From Christensenella minuta (GTDB lineage: Bacteria; Bacillota; Clostridia; Christensenellales; Christensenellaceae), in the NCBI RefSeq assembly GCF_003628755.1, contig NZ_CP029256.1, forward strand, positions 2,561,585 through 2,625,584: 64,000 bases of DNA, given 5' to 3'. The notes under the pieces are model-generated. The model did not search any database and was not told the origin of the DNA. It saw nothing but the letters and a program-made list of their open reading frames with translations. Made by a program: the position numbers and the translations under genes. Below, piece by piece: positions 52,982 through 62,204 of the stretch; within the stretch, counting starts at the first letter, position 1, and each line of letters begins with the position of its first letter.

Positions 52982-54298
52982 GTGGACCTGTTTTCCGGAA
53001 ATCTGGAAAAAAGCGCCCCGCTCGCGGACAGAATGCGTCCACGCACGCTCGACGAGTTCCTGGGGCAAGGACATATCGTGGGAAAAAATACGCTTCTCCG
53101 CCGCGCCATCGAGGCGGATAAGCTTGGTTCGTGTATCTTCTGGGGCCCGCCCGGGTGCGGGAAAAGCACGCTCGCGGCAATCGTCGCGCATACGACGGGC
53201 AGCGATTTTTATAAACTGAACGCGGTCACGAGCGGCGTGAAGGATGTGCGCGAGGTAATAGACAAGGCGGAGGGCAGCCTCAAGCTGTACGGGCGGGAAA
53301 GCTTCCTGCTGCTCGACGAGTGCCACCGCTGGTCCAAATCGCAGTCGGACAGCGTCCTCCCGGCCATGGAAAGCGGCGTCATCAAGCTCATCGGCTCCAC
53401 GACGGAAAACCCGATGGCCGCGATGACGAGCGCCATCGTTTCGCGCTGCCGCCTGTTCGAGTTTTACGCCCTTGGAAAGGAAGACATTAAAAAGGCCGTA
53501 TTCCGCGCGGCGGAAGATAAAGAACGCGGCTTTGGCAATATGGACCTTACGGTGGACGGGGACGCGGCGGAGCACTGGGCGTCCGTCTCGAACGGGGACG
53601 TGCGGAGCGCGCTCAACGCGCTCGAACTCGCGGTTCTCACCACAAAGCCGGACGCAAAGGGCAGGGTACATATTACCCTCGAGATCGCGGAACAGTCCAT
53701 CCAGCAGCGCGCCGTGCGCATGGACGACAACGAATATTACGATATGCTGTCCGCGTTCTGCAAATCCCTGCGGGGAAGCGACAGCGACGCGGCCCTTTTC
53801 TGGTTTGCACGCATGGTCTACGCGGGCGTCGACCCGCGCGTACCCGTGCGGCGGATGATCGCCCATGCGTCGGAAGACGTAGGGCTCGCGAACCCAAGCG
53901 TCCTCAACCAGTGCGTCGCGGCAATGCAGGCGCTCGAGTTTAACGGCATGCCTGAGGCGCGTCTCAATATCGCGCAGGCCATCATCTATTTGTGCGAATC
54001 GCCTAAGAGCAACAGCGTGCTTCTCGCGGTAGATGCTGCGGCAAAGGCCGCGCGGGAAGCGTCGCGGCAGGACGTGCCCGCCTATCTTCAGGACGCGAAT
54101 TTTGAGAAAGCCAAGCACGAAAAGAAAAGCGAGGCGTATAAATACGCGCACGATTACCCGCGCCATTATGTGGAGCAGCAATATCTCCCCGATGAAATGA
54201 AGGACAGGGTGTTCTACCGTCCTTCCATGCAGGGCTACGAACAAAAGGTGCACGAATACCGCCGGTTTATCGGCAAGGAAAAGAAGCCCGGGAAATAA
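52982..54298 (+). CDS. rarA: replication-associated recombination protein A (AAA+ ATPase)
   Basis: A 438-residue RarA/MgsA clamp-loader-like ATPase acting at stalled replication forks. Walker A WGPPGCGKST, Walker B LLLDECHRW, sensor 1 GSTTENP, the arginine-finger region SRCRLFEF and the C-terminal tetramerisation domain (RMIAHASEDVGLANP, AIIYLCESPKSNS) are all present. GTG at 52982 is chosen because GGAGG lies 8 nt upstream and the earlier ATG sits at the transcription start. Confidence 0.95.
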   Translation: MDLFSGNLEKSAPLADRMRPRTLDEFLGQGHIVGKNTLLRRAIEADKLGSCIFWGPPGCGKSTLAAIVAHTTGSDFYKLNAVTSGVKDVREVIDKAEGSLKLYGRESFLLLDECHRWSKSQSDSVLPAMESGVIKLIGSTTENPMAAMTSAIVSRCRLFEFYALGKEDIKKAVFRAAEDKERGFGNMDLTVDGDAAEHWASVSNGDVRSALNALELAVLTTKPDAKGRVHITLEIAEQSIQQRAVRMDDNEYYDMLSAFCKSLRGSDSDAALFWFARMVYAGVDPRVPVRRMIAHASEDVGLANPSVLNQCVAAMQALEFNGMPEARLNIAQAIIYLCESPKSNSVLLAVDAAAKAAREASRQDVPAYLQDANFEKAKHEKKSEAYKYAHDYPRHYVEQQYLPDEMKDRVFYRPSMQGYEQKVHEYRRFIGKEKKPGK

Positions 54299-54310
54299 GG
54301 CGGGAGCCGG

Positions 54311-54339
54311 TTGATTTTGCGGGGGAAATATTTTAATAT
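54311..54339 (+). promoter_or_regulatory. promoter of the GGDEF/EAL/PAS gene
   Basis: TTGATT (54311-54316), 17-bp spacer, TAATAT (54334-54339), 13 bp after the rarA stop. Confidence 0.7.
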
Positions 54340-54425
54340 AAAAGAATAGATTGCCGGAATAAGCAGGTATTATTTCTCCGTCCGGTCCCTTGCGGCACGG
54401 ATGGATACCGGCATGGAGGAACGTC

Positions 54426-57400
54426 TTGAAACCACGTGAAGGCAGACCGCAAGAGGAGCTGCTCCGGAAAATCGAATCGCTGGAGCGCGAAATTAAGGAA
54501 TACAGGGAATTCGATCCCCTGACCGGGCTGTACAATAAAGAAACCTTTTACCGCAAGGCGGAAGAATTCCTTGCGGAGAGGCCCGGGCGGGAATATGCTT
54601 TCGTGTGCGTGGATATCGAACGGTTCAAGCTGATTAACGACCTGTATGGGACGGCGGAAGGAGACCGCCTGCTCGCCTACCTCGGCGACAGGATCAGGCA
54701 TGCGGAAGGCCCGAAAGCAGAGCTTGCGGGCCGTATCACGGGAGATGTATTTATTGCGTGCGCACCGCTCGAGGGAGAGGCCGGCCGGGCGATTGAAGAA
54801 AATGTCGTAAGCTGGCTCAGGCAATATCCGCTCGATATGGAGATCGTTCCGGCGGTCGGCATCTACCGGATCTGCGACCGTACGGTCCCCGTCAGCCTGA
54901 TGTGCGACCGCGCGATCCTGGCCGCAAGATCCGTCAAGGGAAATTATATGCGCCATACGGCGGAATACCACGCCGGGCTTCTTGATTCCATCATCGAGGA
55001 ACAGGATATTCTCAACGCGGCCGAGCATGCCCTGCAAAACCGGGAATTTCAAATCTATGTGCAGCCAAAATGCGATATCCGCAGCGGAAAGATCGTAGGA
55101 GCGGAGGCGCTCGTGCGCTGGATACGGCCCGAAAAAGGCCTGCTCCCGCCGGATTCCTTCATCCCCGCGTTTGAGAAGAACGGCTTCATCGTGAAGCTGG
55201 ACGCCTATGTGTGGGAAGGGGTGTGCAGGCTCCTGCGCAGATGGATTGACAGCGGACATACGGCCGTCCCGATTTCTGTGAATGCTTCCCGCGAAAGCCT
55301 CTATGACCCTGGGTTTTACGGCCTTCTGACGGGCTTGATTGAAAAGTACGCGCTCGATCCGCGCCTCCTTGAGATCGAAATAACGGAGACCGCGTATGCG
55401 GAGAACCTGGAGCGGATTCTCGAGGTGGCGGGGGGCTTGCGCGCGGCGGGTTTCACGGTTTTGATGGACGATTTCGGCAGCGGTTATTCCTCCCTTAATA
55501 TGCTCAAGGACATCAGCGTCGACATCCTCAAAATAGACCTGCGCTTTTTGCAGAAGACGGACGGGCAGGACCAGCGGAGCGAAAATATCATCGAATCCGT
55601 AATTCGCATGGCCAAATGGCTGAAGCTGAGCGTGATTGCGGAGGGCGTGGAAACGGCCGGGCAGGCCGCCTTCCTTGCCGATGCAGGCTGCCGCTACGCG
55701 CAGGGCTATTATTTCTACAGGCCCATGCCCAGCGGGGAGTTTGAGGCGCTGCTGCTTCAGGACGGCCAAACCGACTATAATGGGATCGTACCCCCGGACA
55801 AACGGGAAATTTCCTTTGAAGACCTTTTCCAGTCCGGGATGATGTCAAAGAAACTCCTGAATAATATCATCGGCGGCGTGGCCCTCTATGAATACCATGA
55901 CGGCAACCTGGCCATTATCCGCGTCAACGACGGCTATTACAGGATCACCGGATGCAACCCGGAAATGCTGCGCGTCAAAGGGCTGCATATCCTTGAACGC
56001 GTGCCGCCGGAAGACCGGCAAATCGTGCAGGACGCGCTCCGGCGCGCCAAGGCGGACCCCACGCAGGGGGTGGAGATCCAGTTCCGGCGGCGCAGGCTGT
56101 GCGGGGACCTGATGTGGATGCACATGCGGCTGTTTTTTCTCTTGGAAAATGAAGGGCGGGATATCTATTACGCTTCCATCAACGATATCACGCAGCGCAA
56201 GGAAGCGGAGGCGCAGCTCCGGCAGTCGGAAGAGCTTTACCGCACAGCGATGCTTTCCACAGGGCGGATTCCGTTCATGTTTGACGTGGAAAAACGAAGC
56301 GTTGCCTATGATGAAACGCGTTCGGCCATCCAGGGTATGGATAAGCTTCTCGAGGGTCTCCCGGAAAGCCTGATGGAAGCGGGCGCGGTCGCGCCCGAAC
56401 ACATGCAGCGGCTGCATGATTTTTTCTATGATGTAATCGAGGGGAAACCGAATTCCGTACAGGAAGCGCTGCTGCGCCTGAAAGATGGTTCCTATGGCTG
56501 GCGGCGTGCCTCCATGACCACGATTTTCGATCAGTTCGGAAGGCCGGTGAAGGCCTTTGGTATACTAGAGGATATCACCCGCGAACATGACCTGGAAGAG
56601 CGGCTGCGCCAGGGCGAAAAACAGCTTTCCGACCTCAAGGCGGAAAACCAGATGACGGCGGTTTCACTCCTCAATGAAATGGCGCTCTGCGGGCTTATCG
56701 GGGGCTATTGCGAAGAGAATTTCCCGCTTTATTTCATCAATGGAGAGATGCTCCGGCTGATGGGTTACGGTTCCCATGAAGATTTCATAGAGCATACGGG
56801 CGGCTTTGTAGGCAACACGATCCACCCGGACGATATTCCGCATGTGCTGCGGGAACTCGGGACCGGCTATTACGAGGGACAGGAATATATCGTAAAATAC
56901 CGTACGCTCAAAAAGGACGGCAGTTTTTTCTGGACGCTCGACAAGGGCCGCGTTGTGGAGGCCGAGGACGGCAGGCTTGCCATCCTCAGCGTGTGTATCG
57001 ACCTTTCGGGCCAGCAGCAGGCCGAAGAGAACCTGCGCCTTGCGAACAGCAGGTTCCGGATCGCAATGCAGCTTACCCGCGCCGACGTGTGGGAATATGA
57101 TATCCCTACACGGACCATTGTCCGTTTCGATCCGGAAGACGCCTGGGTCAAAGGAGCGCAGGAGATTACGGGCGCGCCCGAATGCCTGGTCGAGTGCGGC
57201 TGGATTCATCCAGAAAGCGGGGAAGCGGTGCTCCGCGCGGTGCGCGAGGTCGAGGAAGGCGCGCGGCAAAGCGTATGCGAAATGCAGGCTCTGTGCAAGG
57301 ACGACAGGTACCGCTGGTTCCGCCTCACCTGCACCGTGATCCAGCAAAAAGACGGGAAAGCCGTGCGCATGCTGGGCGTTTCCGAAAATATAGACCATGA

Positions 57401-58307
57401 AAAGGAAAAAGAGCGCCAATATAAGCGCCTGCTCCGAGACTCGCAGAGGGATTCCCTCACCGGGCTTTATACCAGGAGCGCCTTTGAAAACAAGGTTCGC
57501 GCCGTTTTGGAACAAAGCGGGCCGGAAGGCCCCGTCACCGCGGTGGCGCTGCTTGACGTCGACAATTTCAAACAGGTGAACGACGCGTTCGGGCATGTCC
57601 GCGGCGACGAGATACTCAGAAAAATCGGGGATGCGATACGCGGCGCGTTTGGAGCGGAAGCCGTAGCCGGACGGTTCGGCGGCGACGAATTCGCCCTGCT
57701 GGTTACGGCCGCCTACGAAAGCGATGTCTGCAACCGGCTGGAGGGCTTCCTGCACAGCCTGAATGAACGGCATACGGACGAAAGGATCCGGATATCCGCT
57801 TCGGCGGGCGTCGTTTTCGCAGCCGGGGAGGATTTTGAAACGCTCTACCGCCGGGCGGATAAAGCCCTCTACCAGGCGAAGAGCGCGGGAAAGAACACCT
57901 ACGCCGTCTACAGCGGCGAAAGCGCAAACGGACATGTCTACCTCAACGTGGATTCCACGATCCTCGACGAGATGGAGGGGCTCATTTATATCATCAACAA
58001 GGAAGATTACGGCCTCCTGTACTGCAACGGAGAGCTGAGGGAACTGTTGGGGATCGAAGAGGACGAGTTCCATAACCGGAAATGCTACCAGCTCCTGCGG
58101 GGCAGGAGCGCGCCGTGCCCGGGGTGCGCCGAACGGCAGCTGAGCCACAACAGCTACCTTGTGCGTGAAGACCGCGACGAAACCCGGGGAATCGGCTACG
58201 AGATCCGCGAAAAGCTGTTTTACTGGGGAAAGCACGAACTGCGCATCGAGCTTGCGAAGAAAAAAGAAGAAGCGGAGGACGCGGACCACGGTTTGCAAAA
58301 GCCCTGA
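54426..58307 (+). CDS. soluble multidomain c-di-GMP protein (GGDEF*-EAL-PASx3-GGDEF-PAS-like)
   Basis: A 1293-residue protein without membrane helices. In order: short coiled coil; degenerate GGDEF (about 30-190; signature TGDVF); EAL (200-445) with EALVRW, NASRESLY, the Glu in EITET, DDFGSGYSSLN and AEGVE, so probably an active phosphodiesterase; three PAS-type sensor units (about 475-1000; one ends ASINDITQRKEAE); an intact GGDEF (1010-1165; RFGGDEF) expected to make c-di-GMP; and a C-terminal PAS-like piece with Cys-rich CYQLLRGRSAPCPGC. Having EAL before PAS and GGDEF is the reverse of the common order. TTG at 54426 is chosen, 6 nt after GGAGGAAC. Confidence 0.9.
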   Translation: MKPREGRPQEELLRKIESLEREIKEYREFDPLTGLYNKETFYRKAEEFLAERPGREYAFVCVDIERFKLINDLYGTAEGDRLLAYLGDRIRHAEGPKAELAGRITGDVFIACAPLEGEAGRAIEENVVSWLRQYPLDMEIVPAVGIYRICDRTVPVSLMCDRAILAARSVKGNYMRHTAEYHAGLLDSIIEEQDILNAAEHALQNREFQIYVQPKCDIRSGKIVGAEALVRWIRPEKGLLPPDSFIPAFEKNGFIVKLDAYVWEGVCRLLRRWIDSGHTAVPISVNASRESLYDPGFYGLLTGLIEKYALDPRLLEIEITETAYAENLERILEVAGGLRAAGFTVLMDDFGSGYSSLNMLKDISVDILKIDLRFLQKTDGQDQRSENIIESVIRMAKWLKLSVIAEGVETAGQAAFLADAGCRYAQGYYFYRPMPSGEFEALLLQDGQTDYNGIVPPDKREISFEDLFQSGMMSKKLLNNIIGGVALYEYHDGNLAIIRVNDGYYRITGCNPEMLRVKGLHILERVPPEDRQIVQDALRRAKADPTQGVEIQFRRRRLCGDLMWMHMRLFFLLENEGRDIYYASINDITQRKEAEAQLRQSEELYRTAMLSTGRIPFMFDVEKRSVAYDETRSAIQGMDKLLEGLPESLMEAGAVAPEHMQRLHDFFYDVIEGKPNSVQEALLRLKDGSYGWRRASMTTIFDQFGRPVKAFGILEDITREHDLEERLRQGEKQLSDLKAENQMTAVSLLNEMALCGLIGGYCEENFPLYFINGEMLRLMGYGSHEDFIEHTGGFVGNTIHPDDIPHVLRELGTGYYEGQEYIVKYRTLKKDGSFFWTLDKGRVVEAEDGRLAILSVCIDLSGQQQAEENLRLANSRFRIAMQLTRADVWEYDIPTRTIVRFDPEDAWVKGAQEITGAPECLVECGWIHPESGEAVLRAVREVEEGARQSVCEMQALCKDDRYRWFRLTCTVIQQKDGKAVRMLGVSENIDHEKEKERQYKRLLRDSQRDSLTGLYTRSAFENKVRAVLEQSGPEGPVTAVALLDVDNFKQVNDAFGHVRGDEILRKIGDAIRGAFGAEAVAGRFGGDEFALLVTAAYESDVCNRLEGFLHSLNERHTDERIRISASAGVVFAAGEDFETLYRRADKALYQAKSAGKNTYAVYSGESANGHVYLNVDSTILDEMEGLIYIINKEDYGLLYCNGELRELLGIEEDEFHNRKCYQLLRGRSAPCPGCAERQLSHNSYLVREDRDETRGIGYEIREKLFYWGKHELRIELAKKKEEAEDADHGLQKP

Positions 58308-58317
58308 GTTTCCCCCT

Positions 58318-58345
58318 TTACAAAGCCTGTTTCGTACCATATAAT
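58318..58345 (+). promoter_or_regulatory. promoter of the ileS T-box leader
   Basis: TTACAA (58318-58323), 16-bp spacer, TATAAT (58340-58345). Confidence 0.8.
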
Positions 58346-58351
58346 GGTAAC

Positions 58352-58590
58352 TACCGGAAATATGATCCGGCGCAGGACCGGCAAACGTTTTTTAAAGTGG
58401 CCCATCAAGCGAGCGGGAGAGGGTGGAAGACCCGCGGCAACGCTTTTTAAAATTATCACGCGTCCATATATGCGCCGCGCGCTCCGCGCGTTACAGCGGA
58501 AACGAGTGTCCCAAAGCGCGGCTGCGCACACGGGAAATTCAGGTGGTACCGCGAGCTTTCGTCCTGATAGGGAGGAAGGCTTTTTTATTT
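58352..58590 (+). ncRNA. T-box riboswitch, isoleucine type
   Basis: A leader of about 240 nt before ileS. The T-box sequence AGGTGGTACCGCG (58541-58553) is near-consensus and is followed by a terminator (58554-58564 with 58569-58580, one mismatch) and six Ts. Stem I is the G+C-rich region from about 58370; the specifier is ATC (58455-58457), an Ile codon, in AAATTATCACG. Uncharged tRNA-Ile should pair with the specifier and T-box bulge, block the terminator and let ileS be transcribed. Confidence 0.92.
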
Positions 58591-58691
58591 TGATACCGGG
58601 CGGAGCGATCCTGCGGTTCGCGCCGGCCGGTCCCCAAAGCAAGCGGGCAGCCGCAGAATAAAAATTTGTAATCGGCCGAAGGGAGATAACA

Positions 58692-61600
58692 ATGTACAAA
58701 AAAGTTTTGACGGATTTGAAATTCGGGGAGCGCGAGCTCGAGGTGCTTGATTTCTGGCACGAAAACAAGATATTCGAGCAGAGCATGAAGGAAAACGAGG
58801 ACGGCCCGAAATTCACCTTTTACGACGGCCCGCCGACGGCGAACGGAAAGCCGCACATCGGCCATATCCTGACGCGCTGCATCAAAGACCTGATCCCGCG
58901 CTATAAGACCATGCAGGGCTATAACGTGCTCCGGAAGGCAGGCTGGGATACGCACGGGCTTCCGGTGGAGCTCGAGGTGGAAAAGCTGCTCGGCCTCGAC
59001 GGAAAAGAGCAGATCGAGGAATACGGCGTGGAGCCGTTCATCCAGAAATGCAAGGAATCCGTGTGGAAATATAAGGGCGAGTGGGAAAAAATGTCCGACC
59101 GCGTCGGCTATTGGGCGGATATGGACGACCCATACGTCACCTATGAAAACGACTATATCGAGTCCGTGTGGTGGTCCTTAAAGGAGATCCACAAAAAGGG
59201 CCTGCTCTATAAGGGCCATAAGATCGTGCCCTATTGCCCGCGCTGCGGGACGGCGCTTTCCTCGCACGAGGTCGCGCAGGGCTATAAGGACGTCAAGGAA
59301 ACGTCCATCTTCGTGCGCTTCAAAGTGAAGGGCGAGGACGCGTATTTCCTTGCGTGGACGACGACGCCGTGGACGCTGCCCTCAAACGTCGCGCTGTGCG
59401 TGAATCCAAATGAGGAATACGTGCTCGCGCAGGATAAAAACGGTGACCAATACTACCTCGCGAAAGCGCTGTGCGAAAAGCTTCTGGGCGAGGACGCGCA
59501 TATCGTCCGCAAATTCACGGGCAAGGAGCTTGAATTTAAGGAATATGAGCCGCTGTTCGATTTTGTCCATCCGGATCAAAAAGCGTGGTATATCACATGC
59601 GATACCTACGTCACCCTAACGGACGGCAGCGGCATCGTCCACATCGCCCCCGCGTTTGGGGAAGACGATGCGAACGTCGGCCGCAAATACGGCCTCCCGT
59701 TCGTCCAGCTCGTGAAGCCGGACGGCACGATGTCTGGGGAAACCAAGTGGCCGGGCGTGTTCGTGAAAAAGGCGGACAAGCTGATTATCGAAGATTTAAG
59801 GGAATGCGGCCTGCTCTTTGCCGAGGTGCCGTACGAGCACAGCTATCCGTTCTGCTGGCGGTGCGATACGCCCCTCATTTATTACGCGCGCTCCACATGG
59901 TTTATCAAAATGACGGAGCTGCGGGATAACCTTCTGAAAAACAACGCCAGCGTAAATTGGCTGCCCGAAAACATCAAAAACGGACGCATGGGCAACTTCC
60001 TCGAAAACGTCATAGACTGGGGCATCTCGCGCGAGCGCTATTGGGGGACGCCGCTTCCGGTGTGGACGTGCGGCTGCGGCCATGTGCACGTGGTCGGCTC
60101 GCGGTCCGAGCTGCGCGAAATGGCGGAGACGGACGTTCCGGAGGATATCGAGCTGCACAAGCCCTTCCTCGACCCCATCACGCTCAAATGCCCGGAGTGC
60201 GGGGGCAGCATGCACCGGGTCCCCGAGGTCATCGACTGCTGGTACGACAGCGGCTCCATGCCCTTCGCGCAGTGGCACTATCCCTTTGAGCACAAAGAGG
60301 AATTCGAGAGCCATTTCCCGGCGAACTTTATCAGCGAAGCGGTAGACCAGACGCGCGGCTGGTTCTATACGCTGCTTGCCATCGGCACGCTGATCTTCGA
60401 TAAAGCGCCCTTTGAAAACTGTATCGTGCTCGGCCATGTGCAGGATAAGGACGGCCAGAAGATGAGCAAGCATAAGGGCAACGTCGTCGACCCGTGGAGC
60501 GTGCTCGATAAGCAGGGCGCGGACGCGGTGCGGTGGTATTTCTACTCGGCAAGCGCGCCGTGGCTGCCCTCGCGCTTCTATGACGAAGCGGTGAGCGAGA
60601 TGCAGCGCAAATTCATGGGCACGCTGTGGAACACCTACGCATTCTATATCCTGTATGCGGATATAGACGGGTTCGACCCAACGAAATACGAATTGAAGCC
60701 CACGAATATTATGGATAAGTGGGTGCTGTCCCGCCTCCATTCGCTGGTGCGCTCCGTGACGGACGACCTCGACCATTACCGTATCATAGAGCCGTCGCGC
60801 AGCTTAAGCCAGTTTGTGGATGAGCTTTCCAACTGGTATGTGCGCCGCTCGCGCGACCGTTTCTGGGGCAGCGGGATGGAGCAGGATAAGATCGACGCCT
60901 ATATGACGCTGTATACGGTGCTTGAGACGCTCACACGCCTGCTCGCGCCCTTCACGCCGTTCATGACGGAGAGCATCTATCAAAACCTTGTGCGCACGAA
61001 CGGCAAAAACGCGCCGCTGTCCGTACACCTGACGAAATGGCCGCAGGCGGACGAAGCGCTCATCGATACGAAGCTGGAGCGCGACATGGATGCGGTGCTG
61101 AACGTGGTCAATCTCGGACGCGCGTGCCGCAACACGGCGAACATCAAAAACCGTCAGCCCATCGCGAAAATATTCGTTTCGGGCATCGACCATCTTGATG
61201 AAACGTTCCTTTCCGTCATCCGCGGGGAGCTGAACGCAAAAGAGGTCGAGCTCGGCGCGGCCGCGGCGGAATACATCACCTACAACGTCAAGCCGCAGAT
61301 GCGCACGCTGGGGCCGAAATACGGCAAGCTGCTGGGCGGTATCCGCGCGCATCTCGCGCAGGCGGACGGCATGCTCGTGGTCAGCACGGTCCGGGGCGGA
61401 GCGGCCTATGAGTTTGAGGTGGACGGCAGCAAAGTGTCCCTTCAGGAAGAGGACGTATTGGTCGAGCCCGCGCAGCGCGAGGGCTTTGTCGCCGAAACAA
61501 GCGGAGATTTCGCAGTGATTATCGATACGACGCTGACGCCCGAGCTGATCGAGGAGGGCAACGTACGTGAAATCATCTCCAAAGTGCAGACGATGCGCAA

Positions 61601-61802
61601 GGAAGCGGGCTTCGAGGTGACGGACAAGATCGAGCTCTACGCGAAAGGCAACGACAAGATCACGGCGGTCATGGAAAATAATGAAGACCGGATTTTGAGC
61701 GAAGTCCTTGCGCAGGGGGTGCAGTACGGTGTCGCCGAGGGCTATGAAAAGGAATGGAACATCAACGGGGAAAAGGTCACGCTGGGCGTGAAAAAGGCGT
61801 AA
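58692..61802 (+). CDS. ileS: isoleucyl-tRNA synthetase, eukaryote-like (IleS2) type
   Basis: A 1036-residue class I synthetase charging tRNA-Ile. HIGH is PHIGH in PPTANGKPHIGH; the KMSKS loop reads KMSKHKGN. CP1 editing (TTTPWTLPSN, and GSGIVHIAPAFGEDD), the WCISRQ-like region WGISRERYWGTPLP, a CxC/CxxC metal site (CPECGG) and a long C-terminal extension are present. The KMSKH form, the length and the editing segments fit the IleS2 group shared with eukaryotes and many anaerobes; some IleS2 enzymes resist mupirocin. AGGGAGAT precedes the ATG. Regulated by the T-box directly upstream. Confidence 0.96.
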   Translation: MYKKVLTDLKFGERELEVLDFWHENKIFEQSMKENEDGPKFTFYDGPPTANGKPHIGHILTRCIKDLIPRYKTMQGYNVLRKAGWDTHGLPVELEVEKLLGLDGKEQIEEYGVEPFIQKCKESVWKYKGEWEKMSDRVGYWADMDDPYVTYENDYIESVWWSLKEIHKKGLLYKGHKIVPYCPRCGTALSSHEVAQGYKDVKETSIFVRFKVKGEDAYFLAWTTTPWTLPSNVALCVNPNEEYVLAQDKNGDQYYLAKALCEKLLGEDAHIVRKFTGKELEFKEYEPLFDFVHPDQKAWYITCDTYVTLTDGSGIVHIAPAFGEDDANVGRKYGLPFVQLVKPDGTMSGETKWPGVFVKKADKLIIEDLRECGLLFAEVPYEHSYPFCWRCDTPLIYYARSTWFIKMTELRDNLLKNNASVNWLPENIKNGRMGNFLENVIDWGISRERYWGTPLPVWTCGCGHVHVVGSRSELREMAETDVPEDIELHKPFLDPITLKCPECGGSMHRVPEVIDCWYDSGSMPFAQWHYPFEHKEEFESHFPANFISEAVDQTRGWFYTLLAIGTLIFDKAPFENCIVLGHVQDKDGQKMSKHKGNVVDPWSVLDKQGADAVRWYFYSASAPWLPSRFYDEAVSEMQRKFMGTLWNTYAFYILYADIDGFDPTKYELKPTNIMDKWVLSRLHSLVRSVTDDLDHYRIIEPSRSLSQFVDELSNWYVRRSRDRFWGSGMEQDKIDAYMTLYTVLETLTRLLAPFTPFMTESIYQNLVRTNGKNAPLSVHLTKWPQADEALIDTKLERDMDAVLNVVNLGRACRNTANIKNRQPIAKIFVSGIDHLDETFLSVIRGELNAKEVELGAAAAEYITYNVKPQMRTLGPKYGKLLGGIRAHLAQADGMLVVSTVRGGAAYEFEVDGSKVSLQEEDVLVEPAQREGFVAETSGDFAVIIDTTLTPELIEEGNVREIISKVQTMRKEAGFEVTDKIELYAKGNDKITAVMENNEDRILSEVLAQGVQYGVAEGYEKEWNINGEKVTLGVKKA

Positions 61803-61838
61803 GGCGCACGCCTGTTTTCAGGTGGATATTTGTTTCCC

Positions 61839-62014
61839 ATGAATGATAAAGAGGCCTGTCTGCCTACACGCTCCGCTTGTCTTGAGATCTATTCGATGAA
61901 CTGCGCTGTGTCGCGGATTATGAAGGCCGTTCCGCAAATATGGAAATCATCCAGCTCATCAAAAGGCATATCGCAGAATTTGAAGTCAAGCACAGAGAAA
62001 TCAAAATAAAGTGA
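61839..62014 (+). pseudogene. frameshifted ribbon-helix-helix (Arc-like) protein
   Basis: Reading from ATG 61839 gives MNDKEACLPTRSACLEIY, then the frame leaves the family. A 2-nt shift at about 61893 restores DELRCVADYEGRSANMEIIQLIKRH and IAEFEVKHREIK up to TGA 62012-62014. The second part has the Arc/MetJ-type helices and the NMEI turn seen in small DNA-binding proteins of Bacillota. So it is a broken gene or a sequencing frameshift. It lies between ileS and a terminator with no partner toxin gene. Confidence 0.55.
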
Positions 62015-62020
62015 ACCTCA

Positions 62021-62053
62021 ACAGCCCCGCATGTTCATGCGGGGCTGTTTTGA
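62021..62053 (+). terminator. terminator after ileS and the RHH remnant
   Basis: Perfect 13-bp stem (62021-62033 with 62036-62048), tight loop, then TTTTG. Confidence 0.9.
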
Positions 62054-62116
62054 ACAAATAGTTACAAAATATGTTAATTTATAACATCCAAAGATAGAAT
62101 AGATCGGCTTTTCCTG

Positions 62117-62145
62117 TTGAAATACCCCCATAAATCCGATATAAT
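62117..62145 (+). promoter_or_regulatory. promoter of tkt
   Basis: TTGAAA (62117-62122), 17-bp spacer, TATAAT (62140-62145), 59 bp before the ATG. Confidence 0.85.
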
Positions 62146-62204
62146 GAAAGTGTTTTTGAAGCTTGACTTTCATTGTAAAAATTTCACAGGAGGATTCAAT
62201 CAAT

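Noticed and set aside
52670-54535. 621-codon minus-strand open frame over rarA
   Set aside because: It is the complement of rarA, with no recognisable domain; rarA has full AAA+ motifs on the plus strand.
54333-55769. Long open frames opposite the GGDEF/EAL/PAS gene (also 56664-58340 minus)
   Set aside because: They mirror a G+C-rich real gene, are Arg/His/Pro-rich, lack domains and ribosome sites, and are shadows of the plus-strand protein.
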